Shown here piece by piece: positions 17,224 through 24,716 of a stretch of 64,000 nt of DNA. How positions within the stretch are numbered: the stretch's first letter is position 1; every line of letters begins with the position of its first letter. Source of the DNA: Rhodovibrio sodomensis (GTDB taxonomy: Bacteria; Pseudomonadota; Alphaproteobacteria; Kiloniellales; Rhodovibrionaceae); contig NZ_NRRL01000016.1 of the NCBI RefSeq assembly GCF_016583645.1, forward strand, positions 1 through 64,000. The letters are read 5' to 3'. The notes under the pieces were generated by a model, which saw only the letters and a program-made list of their open reading frames with translations, ran no database searches and was not told where the DNA came from. A program made the position numbers and the translations under genes.

Positions 17224-17300
17224 AGCGGAATCCTCTAACTCCTTGAAGAAAGCTCAAGAGTCAGCTGAACGATGAGTCCGCCGTTCAGCAACTTGCCCTA
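17221..17300 (+). repeat. Family A repeat, copy 2a (diverged)
   Basis: Begins TAGAGCGGAAT, continues CTCCTTGAAGAAAGCTCAAGAGTCAGCTGAAC and ends TTGCCCTA. Its hairpin arms GCTGAACG and CGTTCAGC differ from the usual GCTGAAAGGTG/CACCTTTCAGC but still pair, i.e. compensatory change. It is joined end-to-end with copy 2b. Confidence 0.75.
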
Positions 17301-17414
17301 GAGCAAAATCGATCAAGGTCGAGTAGACCTTCATCGTAAATTTTGCTCTTACTGCTTGAAGAGAGAGCAAGATTCAGCTGAAAGGTGGCTTCACCTTTCA
17401 GCATCTTGCTCTAG
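17299..17414 (+). repeat. Family A repeat, copy 2b
   Basis: Begins TAGAGCAAAAT and carries AAGGTCGAGTAGACCTT, TTTTGCTCT, the GCTTGAAGAGAGAGCAAG spacer, the arms GCTGAAAGGTG/CACCTTTCAGC and the end CATCTTGCTCTA. The closing CTA (17411-17413) is the complement of the stop codon of the antiporter gene. It separates the PAS remnant from the convergent antiporter gene and may terminate both. Confidence 0.85.
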
Positions 17415-18361
17415 AGGGTCAGGTAGCCGATGTAGCCGGCGTAAAGCGCCAGGAAGGCGGCCCCCTCCGGCCGGCTGATCCGCCGGCCGCTCAACGCCAC
17501 CGGCAGCAGGGCCGCGCTGGCGGCGATCATCAGGCCAAGGTCGGTCCAGGCGATGTCGGCCGGCAGCGCCAGCGGCGTGACCAGGCCGGTCACGCCCAGG
17601 ATCCCCAGCACGTTGTAGATATTGCTGCCGACCACGTTGCCGAAGGCGACGTCGCTGTGCCCGCGCAGGGCGGCCACGACCGCGGCGGTGAGTTCGGGCA
17701 GCGAGGTGCCGACCGCCACGACGGTCAGGCCGATCACGCCCTCCGAGACGCCGGCGGCGCGCGCCATCCAGACCGCGCCGTCGACCAGCCAGCCGGCACC
17801 CAGCAGCGTCAGGCCCAGGCCGGCCACCGCGGTCACCAACGCGACCGGCAAGGCCATGCCGGTCGCGGGGACCTGAGCGGCCTCCTGCGCGTGCAGTTCG
17901 GCGCTCGCCCCGTCGCGTTTGTCCAGGCGGTAGGTCCAGACGATGTACACCGCGAGCGCGATCACGAACACGACGCCGACCGCACGCCCGATCCCGCCCA
18001 GGCCCAGCAGCGCCAGCGCCGCCGCCGCCCCTGTCGCCAGCATGACCCAGGTGTCGCGGCGCACGGCGTTCGGCTTCACCGCGACCGGCGCCAGCACGGC
18101 GGCCACGCCCAGGATCAGCAGCACGTTGGCGATGTTGGAGCCGATCACGTTGCCGACCGCGATCCCCGGCACGCCGTCGAGCGCGGCCTGGATCGAGGTC
18201 ACCAGCTCCGGGGTCGAGGTGCCGAAGCCGACCAGCGTGACACCGATGATCATCGGCGAAACGCCCAGCCGCGTGGCGGCCGCGACCGTGCCGCGGACCA
18301 GCAGTTCGCCGCCGGCGATCAGGGCAACGAGCCCGACGATGAGGGCAAGAAGAGGCGACAT
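17411..18361 (-). CDS. Sodium/calcium exchanger family (CaCA) cation antiporter
   Basis: 316 residues, ATG at 18361. About ten transmembrane segments are arranged as two inverted halves. The two alpha-repeats are clear: GFGTSTPELVTS with GNVIGSNIANVLLILG, and AVGTSLPELTAA with GNVVGSNIYNVLGILG. Family members (YrbG-like) exchange Ca2+ or another cation for Na+ or H+ across the inner membrane. A much longer frame continues upstream to 19570 but is antisense to mazG and not real. The stop codon lies inside repeat 2b. Confidence 0.92.
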   Translation of the reverse strand: MSPLLALIVGLVALIAGGELLVRGTVAAATRLGVSPMIIGVTLVGFGTSTPELVTSIQAALDGVPGIAVGNVIGSNIANVLLILGVAAVLAPVAVKPNAVRRDTWVMLATGAAAALALLGLGGIGRAVGVVFVIALAVYIVWTYRLDKRDGASAELHAQEAAQVPATGMALPVALVTAVAGLGLTLLGAGWLVDGAVWMARAAGVSEGVIGLTVVAVGTSLPELTAAVVAALRGHSDVAFGNVVGSNIYNVLGILGVTGLVTPLALPADIAWTDLGLMIAASAALLPVALSGRRISRPEGAAFLALYAGYIGYLTL

Positions 18362-18444
18362 ATCCACCAGCGTAAGCCGATTCCCGGACGCCCGCCAGCC
18401 GTGCTTGGCCTCACGGTCGGGTGCGGTGTAGGCTCCGCGGCGTG

Positions 18445-19446
18445 ATGAGCCGTCCGTCCTCCGACCCCAAGACTGCCGACCCCAAGACTGCCGACCCTGG
18501 CGCGACCGCCTCGGATAAGGCCGCGACCGATGCGACCGCGACCGATGCGACCGCGACCGATGCGACCGCGACCGATGCGACCGCGACCGGGACGACCGCG
18601 ACGGGGACGACCGCGACCGGCGCCATGGCGCCGCCGCGCCACGACCGCGGGATCGATCGCCTGCTCGCGGTGATGGCCTGCTTGCGCGATCCCGAGCGCG
18701 GCTGCCCGTGGGATGTCGAGCAGACCTTCGCGACGATCGCGCCCTACACGATCGAGGAGGCCTACGAGGTCGCCGAGGCGATCCGCAAGGCCGACATGGG
18801 CGAGCTGTGCGACGAGCTGGGCGACCTGCTGCTGCAGGTCGTCTACCACGCGCAGATGGCGCGCGAGGGCGGCCACTTCGATTTCGACCGCGTCGCCGCC
18901 GCCTGTGTGGACAAGATGGTCCGCCGCCACCCGCACGTCTTCGCCCACGCGCGCGTCGAGAGCGCCGGCGCGCAAACGGTGAACTGGGAGCAGCAGAAGG
19001 ATGCCGAGCGCGCCGCCAAGGCGCGGGCGGAAGGCCGGGCCCCAAGCGCGCTGGACGACCTGGCGCTCGGCCTGCCCGCGCTGATGCGCGCGCAGAAGCT
19101 GTCCAAGCGGGCCGCGCGCATCGGCTTCGACTGGCCGGAAGCCGACCGGGTGCTGGCCAAGGTGGAGGAGGAGATCGGCGAGCTGCGCGCCGAGATCGCC
19201 CGCGGCGACGCCCAGGACGCGGTGCACGAGGAGCTTGGCGACCTGCTGTTCGCCGTCGCCAACCTGGCGCGCAAGCTGGATGTCGACCCCGAGACCGCGC
19301 TGCGCGACGCCAACGCCAAGTTCGAGCGGCGGTTCCGCGAGGTCGAGCGGCGCGTCGCCGCGGAAGGCCGGCAGCCGCAGGCCTGCACGCTCGACGAGCT
19401 GGAGGCGCACTGGCAGGCCGGCAAGCGCGCCGCCTCGGACGACTGA
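18445..19446 (+). CDS. mazG: Nucleoside triphosphate pyrophosphohydrolase MazG
   Basis: 333 residues from the ATG at 18445, or 273 from the ATG at 18625 (MAPPRHDRGIDRLL), which is where family similarity begins. The MazG motifs GCPWDVEQTF, EEAYEVAEAI, ELCDELGDLLLQVV and, in the second domain, EEIGELRAEI and EELGDLLFAVANLARK are complete; these are the EExxE/D metal sites. It hydrolyses (d)NTPs and can lower ppGpp. The first about 60 residues are Ala/Thr/Asp repeats coded by a 15-bp minisatellite. Neither start has a strong Shine-Dalgarno, so whether the extension is made is open. The antiporter gene diverges 83 bp upstream. Confidence 0.9.
   Translation: MSRPSSDPKTADPKTADPGATASDKAATDATATDATATDATATDATATGTTATGTTATGAMAPPRHDRGIDRLLAVMACLRDPERGCPWDVEQTFATIAPYTIEEAYEVAEAIRKADMGELCDELGDLLLQVVYHAQMAREGGHFDFDRVAAACVDKMVRRHPHVFAHARVESAGAQTVNWEQQKDAERAAKARAEGRAPSALDDLALGLPALMRAQKLSKRAARIGFDWPEADRVLAKVEEEIGELRAEIARGDAQDAVHEELGDLLFAVANLARKLDVDPETALRDANAKFERRFREVERRVAAEGRQPQACTLDELEAHWQAGKRAASDD
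18521..18625. repeat. 15-bp minisatellite, seven units, at the 5' end of mazG
   Basis: CCGCGACCGATGCGA repeats at 18521, 18536, 18551 and 18566 exactly, followed by three degenerate units to 18625. In the mazG frame each unit codes five residues (Thr-Ala-Thr-Asp-Ala register). A shorter direct repeat (ACCCCAAGACTGCCG) precedes it at about 18468-18496. The period keeps the reading frame, so copy-number changes would not break mazG. Confidence 0.88.
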
Positions 19447-19508
19447 CGGGCACGCCTGACGCGTATCCCGAGAACTTCGTAAAAGCAGAGACTTCAGGGA
19501 GGGATTTG

Positions 19509-20291
19509 ATGTCGATCGACAGCGACAAGGTCAACCCGGCGGAGCTAACCGTCCTGGTCACCGGCGCCACCGCCGGCTTTGGCTACGCCACCGCCAAGCG
19601 GTTCCACGAACAGGGCGCCAAGGTGATCGCCACCGGCCGCCGGCAGGAGCGCCTGGACGAGCTCGCCAACGAGTTCGGCAACCAACGCATCCACACGGTC
19701 AAGCTCGACGTCCGCGACCGCGACGCGGTGTTCAAGATGGTCGACGACCTGCCGGGCGCGTTCGCGGAAGTCGACGTGCTGGTCAACAACGCCGGCCTCG
19801 CGCTCGGCCTGGAAGGCGCGCAGGACGCGGTGCTGGACGACTGGGACACGATGGTCGACACCAACTGCAAGGGCCTGATGTACTGCACCCGCGCCGTGCT
19901 GCCGGGCATGTGCAAGCGCGACCGCGGCCACGTCATCAACCTGAGCTCGGTCGCCGGCGCCTACCCCTACCCCGGCGGCAACGTCTACGGCGCCAGCAAG
20001 GCGTTCGTCACCCAGTTCTCGCTCAACATCCGCTCCGACCTGCTCGGCTACAACGTCCGCGTGACCGACATCGAGCCGGGCCTGGCGCACACCGAGTTTT
20101 CCGAGGTCCGCTTCAAGGGCGACACGGAAAAGGCCAAGAAGCCCTACGAGGGCCTGCAGCCGCTGCGCAAGGAAGACGTCGCCGAGACGGTCTATTTCGC
20201 CGTCACCCTACCCCGGCACGTCAACGTCAACCGGCTCGAGGTCATGCCGGTGATGCAGGCCTTCAACCCGTTCAAGTTCCACAAGGAGTAG
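19509..20291 (+). CDS. Short-chain dehydrogenase/reductase, YdfG-like
   Basis: 260 residues, ATG at 19509 with Shine-Dalgarno AGGGAGGG. Motifs: TGATAGFG (NAD(P)-binding, residues 18-25), VNNAG, and the catalytic Ser in NLSSVAG with YGASK. TGRRQERL after beta-2 suggests an NADP(H) preference. The C-terminus VNVNRLEVMPVMQAFNPF matches the YdfG 3-hydroxy acid dehydrogenase subgroup (serine, 3-hydroxypropionate-type substrates). Cytoplasmic. It is followed by repeat family B and then convergent era. Confidence 0.9.
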   Translation: MSIDSDKVNPAELTVLVTGATAGFGYATAKRFHEQGAKVIATGRRQERLDELANEFGNQRIHTVKLDVRDRDAVFKMVDDLPGAFAEVDVLVNNAGLALGLEGAQDAVLDDWDTMVDTNCKGLMYCTRAVLPGMCKRDRGHVINLSSVAGAYPYPGGNVYGASKAFVTQFSLNIRSDLLGYNVRVTDIEPGLAHTEFSEVRFKGDTEKAKKPYEGLQPLRKEDVAETVYFAVTLPRHVNVNRLEVMPVMQAFNPFKFHKE

Positions 20292-20301
20292 GGGGTTCTT
20301 T

Positions 20302-20409
20302 CCCTCTCCTCCGCTGGGACGAGGGGGTTAGGGAGAGGAGGCTGCCCGCGGCATTCGCGCCCGGGGTCCCTCCTCCCCTAGCCCTTCCTCCCAGTGCAGG
20401 AGGGGAGAT
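20302..20409. repeat. Family B intergenic repeat, copy 1
   Basis: A C+T/G+A-rich block between the convergent SDR gene and era. Its elements are CCCTCTCCTCC, GGGAGAGGAGG, TGCCCGCGGCATTCGC and CTCCCCTAGCCC, in the same order as at 55373-55476. The arms can pair into long imperfect hairpins and could terminate transcription from both sides. Confidence 0.8.
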
Positions 20410-20435
20410 ATCAACTCCGCCCTACAAATCCCTGA

Positions 20436-21392
20436 CTACGCGTTGAAATCCAACCCCCAGGGGCTGTAGCGCTCGGGGTCGTCGGTCCAGCCTTCGCGGA
20501 CCTTGACGAACAGGAACAGGTGGATCGGCTGGCCGAGCTGCTCCGCCAGATCGGCCTGGGCGGCCTCGCGCACCTTGCGGATCGTGCCGCCCTGGCGGCC
20601 CAGCGCGATCTTCTTCTGCGCCTCGCGTTCGACGTAGATCGCCTGTTCGATCCGCACGCTGCCGTCGTCGAACTGCTGCCAGTCCTCGGTCTCGACGGTG
20701 AGCGCGTAGGGCAGTTCGGCGTGCAGGCGCAGGAACAGTTTTTCGCGCGTGACTTCGGCGGCGATCAGGCGCATCGGCAGGTCGGACAGCTGGTCCTCGG
20801 GGAACAGCCACGGCCCTTCGGGCAGGCGCGCCGCCAGGTAGCCGCGCAGATCCGCGATCCCGTCGCCGGTCTCCGCGGAAATCATGAAGATCCGTTCGAA
20901 CGACGCCTCCTGGTCGAACCGCGCGGCGATCTCCAGCAGCTTTTCGCGCTTGATCCGGTCGATCTTGTTGAGCGCGAGCACCATCGGCGTCGACAGCTGG
21001 TTCAGCCGGCGGACGATCCGCAGCGTGTCCTCGTCGACCTGCTTGCGCGCCACGTCGTACAGCAGCACGACCAAGTCCGCGTCGTCCGCGCCCTGCCAGG
21101 CGGAAGCGACCATGGCGCGCTCCAGCCGGCGCTTGGGCGCGGTGAACACGCCCGGGGTGTCGACGAACACGATCTGGCTGTCGCCGTCGATCGCCACGCC
21201 GCGCACCCTGGTGCGGGTGGTCTGGACCTTGTGGGTGACGATCGACAGCTTGGCGCCGACCATCCGGTTCATCAGGGTCGACTTGCCGGCGTTGGGCGCG
21301 CCGACCAGCGCCACGACGCCGCAGCGCCCCTGGCGCGCGGCCGGCTGATCCGGCGTCTGCGCCGGCGCGTCGCGGTCGGAAGTCCGGCTCAT
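20436..21392 (-). CDS. era: GTPase Era
   Basis: 318 residues from the ATG at 21392. G1 GAPNAGKST, the switch TTRTR, G3 DTPGVF, G4 NKID and G5 SAETGDG are all present, and the C-terminal KH domain carries the GRQGGTIRKVREAA motif, a variant of the GxxG RNA-binding loop. Era binds the 3' end of 16S rRNA in 30S subunit maturation. Gap of 13 bp to rnc upstream, same operon. Confidence 0.96.
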   Translation of the reverse strand: MSRTSDRDAPAQTPDQPAARQGRCGVVALVGAPNAGKSTLMNRMVGAKLSIVTHKVQTTRTRVRGVAIDGDSQIVFVDTPGVFTAPKRRLERAMVASAWQGADDADLVVLLYDVARKQVDEDTLRIVRRLNQLSTPMVLALNKIDRIKREKLLEIAARFDQEASFERIFMISAETGDGIADLRGYLAARLPEGPWLFPEDQLSDLPMRLIAAEVTREKLFLRLHAELPYALTVETEDWQQFDDGSVRIEQAIYVEREAQKKIALGRQGGTIRKVREAAQADLAEQLGQPIHLFLFVKVREGWTDDPERYSPWGLDFNA

Positions 21393-21405
21393 CTGGCGGG
21401 ATCCT

Positions 21406-22107
21406 TCAGGCGTTCTTGAGGCGCTGCAGCAGTTGGGTGGCGGCGTCCTGCTCGGCCAGCCGCTTCGACTTGCCCTGCCCGCGCGCGCCTTCGTGGCTGT
21501 CGACCGCGGCCTCGACGGTGAACTGCGGGTCATGCGGCGGGCCGCTGCGGTCGACCACGGTGTAGCTTGGCAGCGGCAGGCCGCGGCCCTGCGCCCATTC
21601 CTGCAGCGCGGTCTTGCTGTCCTGCGGCGGTTTGCGGTCCTGGCGGACCAGCGGCTCCCAGGTCGGCACGACGAATCCGCGCGCGGCCTCCAGGCCGGAA
21701 TCGCGGTACAGCGCGCCGATCACGGCTTCGCAGACGTCGGCCAGCATGGTCGGGTTATCGCGGCCGCCGCCCTCGGCCTCGCCGCGGGAGACGTGCAGGA
21801 ATTCGCCCAGGCCCAGCCCGCGGGCGACCTCGGCCAGCGCTTCCCGGCTGACCAGGAAGGCGTGTCGGCGGGCGAGCGCGCCTTCCGGCTCGTCCGGGAA
21901 GCGGTCCAGCAGCAGGTCGGCCACGATCAGACCCAGCACCCGGTCGCCCAGGAACTCCAGGCGCTCGTAGCTGACCACTTCGGAGCGCTGATGCCCGGCG
22001 GCGCTGGAATGCGTCAGCGCCTGGCGCAGCAGCCGCGGGTCGGCGAAGCTGTAGCCGAGCCGGTCGCTCAGCCGGTCGAGGCCGGTGTCGCGGTCAGTCG
22101 ATGTCAT
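21406..22107 (-). CDS. rnc: Ribonuclease III
   Basis: 233 residues. The signature motif YERLEFLGDRVL and the second acidic motif DVCEAVIGALYRD give the two-metal active site; the dsRNA-binding domain (SKTALQEWAQGRGLPLPSY ... GKSKRLAEQDAA) is C-terminal. It processes rRNA precursors and other dsRNA. The start overlaps the end of lepB by 14 bp, showing tight coupling in the lepB-rnc-era order. Confidence 0.96.
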   Translation of the reverse strand: MTSTDRDTGLDRLSDRLGYSFADPRLLRQALTHSSAAGHQRSEVVSYERLEFLGDRVLGLIVADLLLDRFPDEPEGALARRHAFLVSREALAEVARGLGLGEFLHVSRGEAEGGGRDNPTMLADVCEAVIGALYRDSGLEAARGFVVPTWEPLVRQDRKPPQDSKTALQEWAQGRGLPLPSYTVVDRSGPPHDPQFTVEAAVDSHEGARGQGKSKRLAEQDAATQLLQRLKNA

Positions 22108-22822
22108 CGAACAGCCGTCCGTAGCGGATCGCGGTCGGCCAGTTCCAGACCTCCCAGATCGCCGCGGAGCCGTCGTGGCTGAAGAACACCACCTCGGCCC
22201 GGCCGACCAGGTTTTCGAACGGGACGTAGCCGACGCGCTGCAGCGCGCGGCTGTCCTGGGAGGAATCCCGGTTGTCGCCCATCATGAAGTAGTGGCCTTC
22301 GGGCACCTCGTAGACCGGCGTGTCGTCGAAGAAGTAGTCGTCGCCGCGCTCCCGGATCAGATGGCTTTCGCCGTTCGGCAGGGTCTCGCGGTAGATCGTG
22401 ACCGCGGCCTGCCCCACGCGCGTCTCCCGGACCTTCTCGCGTTCCACCGGCTCGCCGTTGATGTGCAGCAGACCGTCGACCACCTGGATGCGGTCGCCCG
22501 GCAGCCCGATCACCCGCTTGATGTAGTCGGTCGAATCGTCGGAGGGCAGCTTGAACACCGCGACGTCGCCGCGCTCCGGCTGATCCGCCAGAATCCGGCC
22601 GTCGAACAGCGGCAGGCCGAGCGGCAGCGAGAAACGCGAGTAGCCGTAGGCGTACTTGGAGACGAACAGGTAGTCGCCGACCAGCAGCGTCGGGATCATC
22701 GAGCCCGACGGGATCGAGAAGGGTTCGTAAGCGAAGGTGCGGATCACCAGCGCGATCAGCACCGCGTAGATCACCGTGCGCAGGGTCTCGCCGAAGCCGC
22801 CCTTCTTCTGTTTTGTCGCCAT
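22094..22822 (-). CDS. lepB: Signal peptidase I
   Basis: 242 residues. A single N-terminal transmembrane helix (TVIYAVLIALVIRTF) is followed by the catalytic motif PSGSMIPTL with the nucleophile near S41, and DYIKRVIGLPGD with the general base near K102; GDNRDSSQDSR is the third conserved box. It cleaves signal peptides of exported proteins on the periplasmic face. Upstream acpS ends 68 bp away, and rnc overlaps downstream. Confidence 0.96.
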   Translation of the reverse strand: MATKQKKGGFGETLRTVIYAVLIALVIRTFAYEPFSIPSGSMIPTLLVGDYLFVSKYAYGYSRFSLPLGLPLFDGRILADQPERGDVAVFKLPSDDSTDYIKRVIGLPGDRIQVVDGLLHINGEPVEREKVRETRVGQAAVTIYRETLPNGESHLIRERGDDYFFDDTPVYEVPEGHYFMMGDNRDSSQDSRALQRVGYVPFENLVGRAEVVFFSHDGSAAIWEVWNWPTAIRYGRLFDDID

Positions 22823-22890
22823 GTTATCGACTGCACTCGTTGTCGTGAAGGAAGCCGCCCCGGGGCGTGGCCTTGCGCGTCGGCGGTTGC

Positions 22891-23301
22891 TCAGGGCTGG
22901 TCCGCCGGGACGGCGGAGATCAGCACGAACACATGGGCCAGCGGATATTCATCGGTGATCGTGACGTCAACCTGCGCGGTCGTGCCGGCCGGGGTCAGCT
23001 CCGCAAGCCGGTCCGCCGCGCCGCCGGTCAGCGCCATCGTCGGCTTGCCGCTGGGCCGGTTGACCACGCCCATGTCGATCCAGTGCACGCCGGCCTTGGG
23101 CACGCCGGTGCCAAGCGCCTTGGCGCAGGCCTCCTTGGCGGCGAAGCGCTTGGCGTAGGTGGCCGCGCGGTTGGCGCGCCGGTCCGCCCTGGCCTTTTCC
23201 GTCCGGGTGAACACGCGGTCGGTGAAGCGGTCGCCGAACCGCGACAGCGTCTGTTCAATCCGTCGGATGTCGCAGATGTCGTTGCCGATGCCGATGATCA
23301 T
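22891..23301 (-). CDS. acpS: Holo-[acyl-carrier-protein] synthase
   Basis: 136 residues, ATG at 23301. [18 protein letters not shown] carries the metal-binding aspartate, and [15 protein letters not shown] is the second conserved motif. It transfers 4'-phosphopantetheine from CoA to the acyl carrier protein. The start overlaps the pdxJ stop by four bases (ATGA), as in the classical pdxJ-acpS pair. Confidence 0.95.
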   Translation of the reverse strand: MIIGIGNDICDIRRIEQTLSRFGDRFTDRVFTRTEKARADRRANRAATYAKRFAAKEACAKALGTGVPKAGVHWIDMGVVNRPSGKPTMALTGGAADRLAELTPAGTTAQVDVTITDEYPLAHVFVLISAVPADQP

Positions 23302-24077
23302 GACGCCGCCGCGACCCGCGCGCGCGCTTCGTCCATCAACTCGCGCATCCGCCGGATCGCCGCGTCCAGCCCGACGAACGCGGCCTCGCCGACCAGGAAG
23401 TGGCCGATGTTGAGCTCGACCACCTGCGCCAGGGCCGCGACCGGTTTGACCGTGTCGAACGTCAGGCCGTGGCCGGCATGGCATTCCAGGCCAAGCTCAC
23501 CGGCCAGCCGGGCGCCCGCGACGATCCGGTCGAGCTCGCGCCGGGTAGCATCGTCCGGCGCCTGGCCCTGCGCCGCGGCCTCCAGGAAGGCGTCGCAGTA
23601 GGCGCCGGTGTGCAGCTCGACCACGGGGGCGCCGGTCGCGGCGGCGGCCTCCAGCTGCTTGCGGTCGGGGTCGATGAACAGCGAGACGCGCGTGCCCGCG
23701 CCGCCGAGTTCGCCGACGCAGCGCTTCAGCGTCTCCTGCTGGCCGGCGACGTCCAGACCGCCTTCGGTCGTCACCTCTTCGCGCCGCTCGGGCACCAGGC
23801 AACAGGCGTGCGGTGCGTGACGCTTGGCGATCGCCAGCATCTCGTCGGTCGCCGCCATCTCCAGGTTGAGCGGCACGGTCAGCTCGGCGCTCAGCCGTTC
23901 GATGTCGCGGTCCACGATGTGCCGGCGGTCCTCGCGCAGGTGCGCGGTAATGCCGTCCGCGCCGGCGCGCGCCGCGAGCTTGGCGGCGCGCAGGGGATCC
24001 GGATGCCGGCCGCCGCGGGCGTTACGCAGGGTGGCGATGTGGTCGATGTTGACGCCCAGCCGGATCGGCTGCGTCAT
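23298..24077 (-). CDS. pdxJ: Pyridoxine 5'-phosphate synthase
   Basis: 259 residues. [23 protein letters not shown] at the N-terminus is the family signature; [20 protein letters not shown] and [12 protein letters not shown] line the TIM-barrel active site. It condenses 1-deoxyxylulose 5-phosphate with 3-amino-2-oxopropyl phosphate, the last ring-closing step of DXP-dependent vitamin B6 synthesis. Overlaps by four bases with both the gene before (DUF2062) and after (acpS). Confidence 0.96.
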   Translation of the reverse strand: MTQPIRLGVNIDHIATLRNARGGRHPDPLRAAKLAARAGADGITAHLREDRRHIVDRDIERLSAELTVPLNLEMAATDEMLAIAKRHAPHACCLVPERREEVTTEGGLDVAGQQETLKRCVGELGGAGTRVSLFIDPDRKQLEAAAATGAPVVELHTGAYCDAFLEAAAQGQAPDDATRRELDRIVAGARLAGELGLECHAGHGLTFDTVKPVAALAQVVELNIGHFLVGEAAFVGLDAAIRRMRELMDEARARVAAAS

Positions 24078-24679
24078 GACTGCTCTCCCTTGGCCTCGGC
24101 CCGGGCGGTCTTGGCGGCGGCTTTGGCGGCGCGTCTGGCGGCCCGGCGCTCGCGGGCGCGCGCGCGGCGCGCCTCGCGGTGCGCCTGATATCGCGCCACG
24201 GCCTTATAGCACGGCCAGAAGGAAATCAACCACGTCGCCAAGGCCGTCGGCAGCGAGCCGACCAGCATGGGATAGAAGACATCCCAGGTGTGATCGAAGA
24301 TGTAGCTTAGGGTCAGCTGGTCCGGCAGCGCGGTGTCTTCCGGATAGCCCAGCATGACCCGGCCCAGCCAGAAGATCGCCGCCCAGATCAGCGGGAAGGT
24401 CCAGGGGTTGCCGACCGCGGTCCCGATCGCCGACGCGATCACGTTGCCGCCGATCACGAACGCCAGCAGCGCCCCGAGGACGAAGTGAAAGCCCAGGAGC
24501 GGCGTGAACGATACCGCCACGCCGCACGCGAACCCGGCGGCGATCGAATAGGGCGAGCCCGGCAACCTGCGCACGCGGTGGGTGATGTAGATCAGCGCCC
24601 GACGAATGCCGGCCCTTGGCCAGACGATCTCGCGCAGGCGCTTCCAGAAGTGCGGCCGCTTGCGGCGCCCGAAGATCAT
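24074..24679 (-). CDS. DUF2062 domain membrane protein
   Basis: 201 residues. Three to four transmembrane segments: [44 protein letters not shown] and a C-terminal pair around [14 protein letters not shown] and [22 protein letters not shown] is a typical DUF2062 motif. The C-terminus is an Arg/Ala/Lys-rich basic tail (about 35 residues). Function unknown. It overlaps pdxJ by four bases and is conserved at this position in alphaproteobacteria. Confidence 0.85.
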   Translation of the reverse strand: MIFGRRKRPHFWKRLREIVWPRAGIRRALIYITHRVRRLPGSPYSIAAGFACGVAVSFTPLLGFHFVLGALLAFVIGGNVIASAIGTAVGNPWTFPLIWAAIFWLGRVMLGYPEDTALPDQLTLSYIFDHTWDVFYPMLVGSLPTALATWLISFWPCYKAVARYQAHREARRARARERRAARRAAKAAAKTARAEAKGEQS

Positions 24680-24716
24680 GCACGCTTCCGCTTAGCTCGG
24701 CGCGCGGCTCGCCCCG

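Noticed and set aside
18362..19570. 5' extension of the antiporter gene over mazG
   Set aside because: It is Arg/Pro-rich antisense sequence; the antiporter's first membrane helix begins at the ATG at 18361.
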